Shown here piece after piece: positions 16,662 to 23,160 of a stretch of DNA of 23,160 nucleotides (the first letter of the stretch is position 1; every line of letters starts with the position of its first letter). The position numbers and the translations under genes were made by a program. This DNA comes from CAZCBD01 sp964496755 (GTDB taxonomy: Bacteria; Bacteroidota; Ignavibacteria; Ignavibacteriales; Melioribacteraceae): positions 1-23,160 of the forward strand of contig CAZCBD010000020.1 of assembly GCA_964496755.1 (NCBI GenBank), read 5' to 3'. The notes below the pieces were generated by a model. The model saw only the letters and a program-made list of their open reading frames with translations. It had not been told where the DNA came from and searched no databases.

Positions 16662-17899
16662 TATTCATACCTCAATGCTTCTACAGGATCTAATTTTGCA
16701 GCTGTATATGCAGGAGCTAATCCTGATATAACACCGGTTAAAACGGAAATGGAAATTGCAATTATAACAATTCCGGGTTGTATGCTGGTTGGTAAAAATT
16801 GATTTACGGCAAAGCTAGATAATATTGCCAATCCGAGTCCGATTGCACCACCAATTAAACAAATAACAGCTGATTCAAATAAAAATTGATTGAGAATGGC
16901 GGAACGTTTTGCACCAATAGCTTTCCGAACGCCAATTTCTTTTGTTCGCTCCTTAACAGAAACAAACATTATATTCATAATGCCAATAGCACCAACCAAC
17001 AAAGCCAGACCGGTAATTGCAAACCCGGCAAGTTTAATTATTAAAACTATTTTATCAACCATTTCTTGAATAGCTTCTTGCTTATTAATTGAAAAATTAT
17101 CTTTATCGCGATAAGTTAAGCTTCGTATTTTTCTAAAAATAGAACGGGCTTCATCTTCTACATTTGGAATATCTTCAACACTAGTAGCTTTAATATTAAC
17201 ATTAATACTATTATATCTTCGATTAGAAAAATGTTTAAAAAGCGTTTCAATTGGAACAATAACCATGTTATCCGGATTTAATCCACCCATCATTACCGTT
17301 CCTTGCTTTTTCAAAAAACCAATCACTTTATATTTAATGCCACCGATATCAATTGTTGAACCTAAAAGAGCAGGACCTGAATAAATATTATCGGCAACAT
17401 TATATCCTACAACCGCTACATGCCGACCTGCTCTGTGTTCAATTTCACTAAAAAATCTACCTTCACCTAATTCAACATTAGATGTTTTAAGGTAAGTATT
17501 ATTTGTACCATATATAAAAGTTGATTCATTTATATGGTCTTTATATTTCACAGTTAAACGATTGGCAGCAAATGGCGAAATAGAAACCGGAAGTTTGGCA
17601 AGTTTTTCATATTGTTTATATTCTTTGTACGTTAAATTCGGTCTGTTTCTTATTTCCCACCAGGGAGTAGTGGACGGCCCCCACTCCCATTTTGAAATAT
17701 AGATATTTTCAGCGCCAAGAATACCGATACCATCATTAAAAGCTTTGTCAATTCCATTTAAAGCAACCGACATTAAAACCACTGCCCAAATACCGATTAC
17801 AATTCCAAGAGTAGTAAGGATTGCTCTGATTTTATTGCTTCTTATTGCTTTTAAAGCAATAAACAAACCTTCTTTTATTTCATTAAGTTTTAATTTCAT
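16661..17899 (-). CDS. MacB-type ABC transporter permease, first copy
   Basis: This 412-residue permease has the same fold order as the following gene: N-terminal helix (RAILTTLGIVIGIWAVVLMS), periplasmic MacB_PCD domain with MMGGLNPDNMVIVPI, then helices from LAGFAITGLALLVGAIGIMN. VSVKERTKEIGVRKAIGAKR and LDPVEALRYE match the partner. Its periplasmic part is Trp/Pro-rich (SKWEWGPSTTPWWEI), unlike the second copy, which suggests different contacts with MacA or substrate. It starts 11 bp after the ATPase gene. MacB-type systems extrude substrates from the periplasm by mechanotransmission; the substrate here (drug, peptide or lipid-like molecule) is unknown. Confidence 0.93.
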   Translation of the reverse strand: MKLKLNEIKEGLFIALKAIRSNKIRAILTTLGIVIGIWAVVLMSVALNGIDKAFNDGIGILGAENIYISKWEWGPSTTPWWEIRNRPNLTYKEYKQYEKLAKLPVSISPFAANRLTVKYKDHINESTFIYGTNNTYLKTSNVELGEGRFFSEIEHRAGRHVAVVGYNVADNIYSGPALLGSTIDIGGIKYKVIGFLKKQGTVMMGGLNPDNMVIVPIETLFKHFSNRRYNSINVNIKATSVEDIPNVEDEARSIFRKIRSLTYRDKDNFSINKQEAIQEMVDKIVLIIKLAGFAITGLALLVGAIGIMNIMFVSVKERTKEIGVRKAIGAKRSAILNQFLFESAVICLIGGAIGLGLAILSSFAVNQFLPTSIQPGIVIIAISISVLTGVISGLAPAYTAAKLDPVEALRYE

Positions 17900-17910
17900 A
17901 ATCTTTTCTT

Positions 17911-18633
17911 TTAATTATTAAAAGCAGTTACCGATTCAGGTATAATTCTATTTTCAACTTTTTCAACTCTTTCAATTAAACCGTCACGCAATCTGATAAT
18001 TCTTTCGGCATGAGCGGCAATATCTTCTTCGTGAGTTACAACAATTATTGTATTACCCTGCTGATGAATATCATGAAACAGTTTCATAATATCTTTACCG
18101 GTTTTAGAATCCAGATTACCTGTAGGCTCATCTGCTAAAATGATTGATGGCTCGGTAACTAAAGCTCGTGCAACCGCTACTCTTTGTCTCTGCCCACCGG
18201 AAAGTTCATTCGGCTTGTGATAGATGCGATCAGCCAAACCTACATTTTCCAAGGCTTTAATTGCTCTTTCTTCTCTTTCATATTTATCAACACCGGCATA
18301 AATAAGAGGTAATTCAACATTATGCAAAGCATTTGAACGAGGTAATAAATTAAAAGTTTGAAATACAAAACCGATTTTGCGGTTTCTTATTTCCGCCAAT
18401 TCATTATCATTCATTTCGCTTACATTGTTGCCTTCAAAATCATACAATCCTTTTGTCGGTGTATCTAAGCAACCGAGAATATTCATTAGTGTCGATTTTC
18501 CGGAACCGGAAGGCCCCATTATTGCCACATATTCATTTCTATTTATTTTTAATGATACATCGGCAAGTGCATGAACCTTCTCAAATCCCAACTCGTATAT
18601 TTTAGCTATATGTTCAATAGTTATAATATTCAT
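17911..18633 (-). CDS. ABC transporter ATPase, MacB/LolD type
   Basis: This 240-residue ATP-binding subunit drives the two permeases downstream. It has Walker A GPSGSGKST (40-48), the Q-loop with FVFQTFNLLP, the signature LSGGQRQRVAVARAL (144-158), Walker B IILADEPTGNLDS (164-176, catalytic Glu169) and the switch His201 (VVTHEED). The NLLP and NLDS sequences are those of the MacB/LolD/FtsE group. Its ATG shares one base with the macA stop codon (TAATG), so its translation probably depends on ribosomes finishing macA. Confidence 0.95.
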   Translation of the reverse strand: MNIITIEHIAKIYELGFEKVHALADVSLKINRNEYVAIMGPSGSGKSTLMNILGCLDTPTKGLYDFEGNNVSEMNDNELAEIRNRKIGFVFQTFNLLPRSNALHNVELPLIYAGVDKYEREERAIKALENVGLADRIYHKPNELSGGQRQRVAVARALVTEPSIILADEPTGNLDSKTGKDIMKLFHDIHQQGNTIIVVTHEEDIAAHAERIIRLRDGLIERVEKVENRIIPESVTAFNN

Positions 18634-19952
18634 TATTCACCATTATTTTGATTTTTTATCATTTTTATTTTTTTTGTATTTTTTTTGTATTTTTTTTGAA
18701 TGGAAACCAGTTTTCCATCTTCTAATTGTTTGGATATTGCCCTGTAAGGACCACTTACAACTTTTTCGTTACCTTTTAATCCTTCAACAATTTCAAAATA
18801 CTCATCACTACTAATACCGGTTTTAACATTTACAGCTTTAGCTCTATTTTCTTTTACGATGAAAACAATTTCTTGCGGTTTTTCATCATTATCTTTTTTT
18901 GATGCTTTACGAACTACTAATTCTTCTTTGTCGTCTTCATCATTATTCATTTCTTTATCGTCCATTCTTACGGTTACACTTTGAATAGGAACAGTAAGTA
19001 CATTTTTTCTCGTTTCAGTTCTAATTTCAGCATCACAAGACATTCCGGGACGCAACAAATCGCTCGGTAAGTTTATTATTTTAATTCTAATTTCAAAATT
19101 AACAACTTCGTTTTGAGTACCAAGCCCTGAAGTTTTAGCACTATTTCCGATTCTAGTTACAATACCCATAAACTTTCTATCTTTGAAAGCATCAATCTGA
19201 ATTTTAGCTGTATCACCAACCGAAATTCTCACTACATCATTTTCATCAACATCAACTCTTGCTTCCATTTGTCCCAAATCGGCAACGGTCATTAAATGAG
19301 TTCCTTGACTAAATGAACTTCCTAAAACTCTTTCGGAAAGTTCAACATTTAGCTGACTAATAGTACCGTCGAGCGGAGAATAAATTGTCGTTTTTGCCAA
19401 ATCGGCTAAAGCATCTTTATAAGATTCTTTGGCCTGAACCACTGCAGCTTTTTGAGCATCCAAACCATTTTTTGTTTGCAAATAATTTGCTTTTGCCAAT
19501 TCAAGCTCTTTATCACTTGCCAAACCTTTGGCAGCCAGATTCTTAATCCTATTATACTCGGATTCAACTTGAACCAAGGTTGCTTCACGACTTTTCATAG
19601 TAGATTGTGCTGAATTTAAACTGGCCAACGCCCTATTTTTTCTTGCAATATATTGATCTTGTTTTATTTTAATAAGTAAATCACCCTTTTTAACTTTATC
19701 ACCTTCTTCAACGGGCAATTCAACAATTTCTCCATTCACTTCCGGACGTAAAACCACTTGTTCTATTGGAAAAATCTTTCCATTGGCAGTAACTGTTTCC
19801 GTTATTGTTCTTTTTTGAACTTTTTCAACTTGAACAAAAATAATGTCTTCTTTATTTCCGGCAATAATTGCCATAACAACTATTAGCAGTATTAATCCCG
19901 CAAATATTATAAATATCATCTTCTTTTTTGAATTTCTTTTGGCTTTAGCCAT
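18633..19952 (-). CDS. MacA-like periplasmic adaptor (HlyD/RND-MFP family)
   Basis: This 439-residue adaptor has a basic N-terminus, one transmembrane helix (about 12-32), and split lipoyl halves (VVLRPEVNGEIVELPVEEGD and TIYSPLDGTISQLNVELSE). Between the halves lies a long alpha-hairpin (about 105-190) that should dock on TolC. A beta-barrel follows (MEARVDVDENDVVRISVGD, RPGMSCDAEI). The membrane-proximal domain contains an unusual charged insert (DDKEMNNDEDDKEE and KASKKDNDEK). AAGGAGA precedes the ATG. The last 20 residues are a lysine-rich tail encoded by an 11-bp repeated A8 tract, next to the ATPase start codon. It should link the MacB permeases to the TolC channel encoded 18 bp upstream. 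Confidence 0.93.
   Translation of the reverse strand: MAKAKRNSKKKMIFIIFAGLILLIVVMAIIAGNKEDIIFVQVEKVQKRTITETVTANGKIFPIEQVVLRPEVNGEIVELPVEEGDKVKKGDLLIKIKQDQYIARKNRALASLNSAQSTMKSREATLVQVESEYNRIKNLAAKGLASDKELELAKANYLQTKNGLDAQKAAVVQAKESYKDALADLAKTTIYSPLDGTISQLNVELSERVLGSSFSQGTHLMTVADLGQMEARVDVDENDVVRISVGDTAKIQIDAFKDRKFMGIVTRIGNSAKTSGLGTQNEVVNFEIRIKIINLPSDLLRPGMSCDAEIRTETRKNVLTVPIQSVTVRMDDKEMNNDEDDKEELVVRKASKKDNDEKPQEIVFIVKENRAKAVNVKTGISSDEYFEIVEGLKGNEKVVSGPYRAISKQLEDGKLVSIQKKYKKNTKKIKMIKNQNNGE
18668..18700 (-). repeat. 11-bp A8-tract tandem repeat at the 3' end of macA
   Basis: Three runs of exactly eight T on the plus strand (18668-18675, 18679-18686, 18690-18697) are separated by GTA, GTA and then GAA, giving an 11-bp period. 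On the coding strand this is three A8 tracts encoding the Lys/Asn/Tyr-rich tail. Eleven is not a multiple of three, so repeat gain or loss, or slippage in any run, shifts the frame. Confidence 0.9.
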
Positions 19953-19970
19953 TGTATTTCTCCTTGGTTT

Positions 19971-21317
19971 TTATTCAAAATTTTTATAATCAAGTTCGCC
20001 TAAATAATTCATTAAAGTATCTTTCAATCTTAAATACTCATACTCAGCATCTATTTGATCGCTTTTGGCTTGAATATATTGTGAGTCCGCTCTCAACAAT
20101 TCTATAATAGTACCGGCACCCAGATTATATCTTTCGGAATTTATTTTAAGATTTTCTTTGGCGGAAATAACTTTTTTATTTGCAACATCAAGACTCTTTT
20201 TAGCTGCACTTAAATCTAAAAATCCTTGTTTCACTTGAATTTTAATTGTGCGTTCCAAAGCCGATAAATCTTCTTCCGAATTCATTGCTCGAACTTCAGC
20301 AATTTGTATTTGATTTTCCGTTCTCCAATTTGAAAATATCGGAATGTTTAATGATAACCCCGCCGAATAAGATCTATTTTTAAACAAATCTTTTGCATTA
20401 CTTTCCGAACTTGTGCTAAAAGAATAATCAGCACTTAGAGTAGGAAGCAAGCCGCTTTTAGCAATAGTTATACTTTTATAAGCACTTTCAAGAGAAAGCT
20501 GCTGAGCTTTAAAATCATTTCTACGAGTAAGCGCTTTTGAAACCAACGAACGAATATTATTATAATTTTCCAAATAATAATTATCCGCTATTAAATTATT
20601 GTTAATATCCACAAATTCATAATCATCTAGAACATTAAGAGCCAAATAATCCAGCAAAGAATTTTTGGCTTTTTCAAAATTATTTTGAGCTTGAATTAAC
20701 AACAATTCTGCATTACCCTTTTGAACTTCTTGAGCATAAACGTCTACTATTGCTACCGAGCCCAATTTATTTTTTTCAGTAATTTGTTCTAAGAGTTTCG
20801 AGTTATATTTCAAGTTTTCTTCACGAGCTTTAAACAACTTTTCAGCTTTCAAAACATTATAATATAAAGTTGTAGTTTGTAAAACTATATCCTGTTTAAG
20901 TTTATTTATTCTATATTTTGCAGATTTTAAATCATTTTCCGCTTTAGCTATATTTGCATAATTTGCTAATCCGTTAAACAAAACAACACTTCCACCCGCT
21001 CTCATTGAATAAGTGCGTTGTTGTTTATTTTTATTGAACACACTAATTTTCTGGCCAAATTGATCTGTAAAAACTTGAGGCTTATCATTGTCAAATCTTC
21101 GCCAACTAAAACCACTTCCAATAGAAAATGTTGGCAATAATTCGCCGTAAGCATTCTTAACATTACTTTTTGAAGTGATAATATTATTTGAATTTTTAAT
21201 GAGGGTAGGGTTTTTTTGCAAAGCTATCTTTAACGCATCATTTAGTGTTAATTTTTTTTGAGCAAATCCTGTACTTATAAAACAGACTGCAAAAATAATA
21301 CATAAATATTTTTTCAT
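19971..21317 (-). CDS. TolC-family outer-membrane efflux protein
   Basis: This 448-residue protein should be the outer-membrane exit duct of the MacAB-like exporter. It has the signal peptide MKKYLCIIFAVCFISTGFA, then KLTLNDALKIALQKNPTL, the standard TolC opening. Two alpha-helical halves follow, with GLLPTLSADYSFS and RYNLGAGTIIELLRADSQY in the second. The start at 21317 is chosen because GAGGAA ends just before two adjacent ATGs, leaving a workable spacer only for the second; an upstream ATG at 21335 would add MNSEEM in front of the signal peptide. It is the first gene of the five-gene operon. Confidence 0.93.
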   Translation of the reverse strand: MKKYLCIIFAVCFISTGFAQKKLTLNDALKIALQKNPTLIKNSNNIITSKSNVKNAYGELLPTFSIGSGFSWRRFDNDKPQVFTDQFGQKISVFNKNKQQRTYSMRAGGSVVLFNGLANYANIAKAENDLKSAKYRINKLKQDIVLQTTTLYYNVLKAEKLFKAREENLKYNSKLLEQITEKNKLGSVAIVDVYAQEVQKGNAELLLIQAQNNFEKAKNSLLDYLALNVLDDYEFVDINNNLIADNYYLENYNNIRSLVSKALTRRNDFKAQQLSLESAYKSITIAKSGLLPTLSADYSFSTSSESNAKDLFKNRSYSAGLSLNIPIFSNWRTENQIQIAEVRAMNSEEDLSALERTIKIQVKQGFLDLSAAKKSLDVANKKVISAKENLKINSERYNLGAGTIIELLRADSQYIQAKSDQIDAEYEYLRLKDTLMNYLGELDYKNFE

Positions 21318-21411
21318 CATTTCCTCGGAATTCATCTTTGAACAAATTTAATTTCTACTACGTGATATTTGACGTAAGTAATTCTAAAAAAGTTACAAAG
21401 AATAATTTCTT
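21318..21411 (-). promoter_or_regulatory. Upstream region of the exporter operon with a candidate operator
   Basis: TACGT-N8-ACGTA (21359-21376) is a perfect 5-bp inverted repeat with spacing suited to a dimeric repressor. TAAATTTG on the minus strand (21343-21350) matches the Bacteroidota -7 consensus TAnnTTTG. No upstream TTG is well placed, and the organism may not use that promoter type. Low confidence. Confidence 0.3.
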
Positions 21412-22230
21412 TTATTTGACGAAATCTTTTTTACCCCATTCAATAAATTTATTTTCAATAAATTCTATAACCTTTGCATTATCAATCTTTCCGTTCCCTG
21501 TTGGTTCAAATGGCTCGCCTATCTCTATTATAATAGGTTTTGTATTATCGAACTTGCCAAAGTCCTTTATTATTTTCCCATTGTTCAATGCATTAGTTAA
21601 AACGGCAATCGGTACAATTGGCACATTGTTTTTGGCAGCTATTTTTACACCAATTGTATTAAAACTTTTTTTATCTAAATAACTGCTTCTTGTTTTTTGT
21701 GGAAATACGATAATTGATTTTCCGTTTTTAAGCAATGCTTCGCTTTCCTTTATTACTGTCATCAAATCAGCTTTCGGATTACTTCTGCCAACAACAATCG
21801 GATTAATTGCCTTAACCACTTTTCCAAAGATCGGCATTTCAACCAATTCTTTTTTCATAATATAAGTAGTAGTAACTATCGGATTTATAATTGCAGGCAA
21901 CAAAAAAGTTTCCAAAGTACTCATATGATTACTAATAAATACCGATGGTGGAATTACTTTTTTCAGATTGGCCATACCTTTGTAAAAAACATCTGCTCCG
22001 GCATTCTCACAAGCCTTAAGCATATTCAATGAGGCATTTTCCCAAGCAATACTTGAGTATAATCCTTTTTTCGCTAACAAATAAGATTCAAAAACAGTTT
22101 TCATTGATTTAAAGTAATATCGCAAAGACGGAAAGTTTTTATGTTTTCCGCTTTTATGAATATATTCATCATTTTCGGATATCACTTTATTTCTTACCAA
22201 ATAATACTTCAAACTCAAATTAATCACCAC
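21412..22230 (-). CDS. PlsC-family 1-acyl-glycerol-3-phosphate acyltransferase-like protein, divergent motifs
   Basis: This 272-residue membrane-associated acyltransferase likely transfers an acyl chain to a lysophospholipid or related acceptor. Motif I reads SNHMSTLETF (100-109), so the usual HX4D is HX4E (His102, Glu107). Motif III reads FPQKTRS (176-182) instead of FPEGTR. PIFGKVVKAINPIVVGRS (133-150) covers motif II, and VPIVPIAV (203-210) covers motif IV. The concerted changes with otherwise good conservation suggest a distinct active clade rather than a dead enzyme, which is inference. The start is GTG at 22230; a second GTG follows directly. It lies 94 bp upstream of tolC on the same strand and could be part of the same transcript or separate. 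Confidence 0.85.
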   Translation of the reverse strand: MVINLSLKYYLVRNKVISENDEYIHKSGKHKNFPSLRYYFKSMKTVFESYLLAKKGLYSSIAWENASLNMLKACENAGADVFYKGMANLKKVIPPSVFISNHMSTLETFLLPAIINPIVTTTYIMKKELVEMPIFGKVVKAINPIVVGRSNPKADLMTVIKESEALLKNGKSIIVFPQKTRSSYLDKKSFNTIGVKIAAKNNVPIVPIAVLTNALNNGKIIKDFGKFDNTKPIIIEIGEPFEPTGNGKIDNAKVIEFIENKFIEWGKKDFVK

Positions 22231-22419
22231 TAAAAAGTTAAATAATGATTATTAAATATAATGAAAATGTAAAGTATAGAAATATTAAAAGGAAAATTAA
22301 TCCCAAAAAAAAAATCAAAGCTTTAGGGAACCACTGAATATTAAGTTCGTCATAAGATTAAGTTTGTAGTAAAACATCGTAATCAAAAAACATACAATAA
22401 TAATCCGTTGGGGGATAAA
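22231..22419. other. Divergent intergenic region
   Basis: An AT-rich spacer lies between the leftward acyltransferase and the rightward HEAT-repeat gene. GGGGGAT at 22411-22415 region is a strong ribosome binding site for the ATG at 22420. I see no palindrome or clear promoter boxes. Confidence 0.4.
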
Positions 22420-22866
22420 ATGAAAAACACAACTAAAATATTTGCATTATTTATGCTTCTATCAATAGCATCGTCTGTTTTTGCCTTCTCACAAAAAATT
22501 GACAAAACCCATCCGAAATACGAACAAATTGAAGCTAATCTTTTGGAGGGGTTAAAAATCGGCAACTTTGGTTTAAAGTTAGACGTGATTTATAGATTGG
22601 GTGAAGTCCGGTCCGCAAGAGCTGTCAATCCTTTAATCAAAGTATTGAGAACCGACAAAGATGAAAGATTAAGAATTGTTGCAGCTTTGGCATTAATGAA
22701 AATAAACACAGAAAGAAGCATCTATATGGTTAAACGCGTCGCAATATTTGGAAATAATGATAAAGTACGTAAAATGTGCAAAAAATTTTATAATGCTCAT
22801 GTAATTCAACAAATTAATAAATTCGGTGAATCCGATAATTACAGGTACGCTTCTTTAATTGAATAA
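22420..22866 (+). CDS. Secreted HEAT-repeat protein
   Basis: This 148-residue protein has a signal peptide of about 24 residues (MKNTTKIFALFMLLSIASSV then FAFSQ). Two to three HEAT-like helical pairs follow; the clearest is LGEVRSARAVNPLIKVLRTD then DERLRIVAALALMKI. HEAT repeats are protein-interaction scaffolds. No catalytic motif is visible and no partner is encoded adjacent, so the role is unknown. The ATG at 22420 is preferred over an in-frame TTG at 22408 because GGGGGAT sits at the right distance before it. The gene ends ahead of a strong bidirectional terminator. Confidence 0.8.
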   Translation: MKNTTKIFALFMLLSIASSVFAFSQKIDKTHPKYEQIEANLLEGLKIGNFGLKLDVIYRLGEVRSARAVNPLIKVLRTDKDERLRIVAALALMKINTERSIYMVKRVAIFGNNDKVRKMCKKFYNAHVIQQINKFGESDNYRYASLIE

Positions 22867-22904
22867 GCATTTTCTTATATAAACAATGTAAACTACCTTG
22901 ACTT

Positions 22905-22938
22905 ACAAAAAAGCCTCTCAATTAGAGAGGCTTTTTTT
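22905..22938. terminator. Bidirectional terminator between the HEAT gene and the tRNA genes
   Basis: A perfect 7-bp stem GCCTCTC (22913-22919) / GAGAGGC (22925-22931) with a 5-base loop is flanked by A6 and T7. It ends the rightward HEAT-repeat transcript and the leftward tRNA transcript. Confidence 0.93.
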
Positions 22939-22952
22939 ATAGAACTTTTTTG

Positions 22953-23026
22953 TGACCCATACGGGAGTTGAACCCGTACTCTTTGCCTTGAGAGGGCAAC
23001 GTGTTAACCAATTACACCAATGGGCC
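22953..23026 (-). tRNA. tRNA-Glu (anticodon CTC)
   Basis: All four arms fold: acceptor GGCCCAT / ATGGGTC (one G-U), D-arm GTGT / ACAC, anticodon stem TTGCC / GGCAA around loop CTCTCAA, and T-arm ACGGG / CCCGT around TTCAACT. The anticodon CTC is at 22990-22992 and reads GAG. The discriminator is A and CCA is not encoded. The length is 74 bases. Confidence 0.93.
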
Positions 23027-23143
23027 AAAGAATGTTAAATTTACAAAAAAAATAATTACTTAACAAAATTTCACATTTAAACCTAAAAATTTCATCGTAA
23101 AAAAATTAGCCGAACCAAGGATAATGAAAAAGAAATGGAAAAG

Positions 23144-23160
23144 TGACCTGTACGGGACTC
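23144..23160 (-). tRNA. 3' end of a second tRNA, cut by the window edge
   Basis: On the minus strand the end reads T-loop remnant, T-stem half CCCGT, acceptor half ACAGGTC and discriminator A, the same layout as tRNA-Glu 118 bp away. The anticodon lies outside the window, so the amino acid cannot be assigned. No CCA is encoded. Confidence 0.72.

Noticed and set aside
1..23160. CRISPR array, rRNA, prophage or toxin-antitoxin locus
   Set aside because: No regularly spaced repeats, rRNA sequence, phage structural gene or small paired operon of that type is visible.

Overview
This AT-rich window has compact operons on both strands, classic Shine-Dalgarno sites before many genes (for example AAGGAGG before the RND pump gene), several TTG/GTG starts, and two 10-N scaffold joins typical of a draft or metagenome assembly. 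The gene content (a DUF5916 outer-surface protein, a CzcCBA-like pump preceded by a His-rich small protein, a MacAB/TolC operon with two permeases, Kbl/Tdh, and an atypical PlsC) suggests a Gram-negative bacterium of the FCB group. Ignavibacteriota/Chlorobi relatives fit better than typical SD-poor Bacteroidia, but this is inference and no marker gene settles it.

Layout. 1-172 (-): 5' end of an RNase D-like exonuclease with a TTG start. 437-1944 (+): an acetate/succinate-type CoA-transferase interrupted by an N-run. 2086-4259 (-): a DUF5916/CBM9-like exported protein, also interrupted by an N-run. 4260-4877: a 600-bp non-coding island with palindromic repeats, two of them REP-like hairpins in opposite orientation. 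4878-6892 (-): ychJ-like, Rrf2 regulator and mnmA, an apparent operon. 7075-12893 (+): a small His-rich exported protein followed by a CzcC-B-A-type heavy-metal efflux pump. 12946-15267 (-): tdh-kbl, the two-step threonine-to-glycine pathway. 15423-21317 (-): tolC, macA, macB-type ATPase and two same-length paralogous permeases, a tripartite ABC export system with tight translational coupling. 21412-22230 (-): a PlsC-family acyltransferase with divergent motifs. 22420-22866 (+): a secreted HEAT-repeat protein. 22953-23160 (-): tRNA-Glu(CTC) and the 3' end of a second tRNA.

The main themes are envelope transport (two different tripartite efflux systems plus a lipid acyltransferase) and central acyl-CoA/amino-acid metabolism: threonine is turned into glycine and acetyl-CoA, and a CoA-transferase could exchange CoA between acetate and succinate. 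The least ordinary parts are the His-rich leader gene of the metal pump, the MnmA variant lacking the usual second catalytic cysteine next to an Rrf2 regulator with three cysteines, an 11-bp A8-tract repeat at the coupled 3' end of macA, and the repeat island at 4350-4760. I saw no defence system, CRISPR array, transposase or phage gene.
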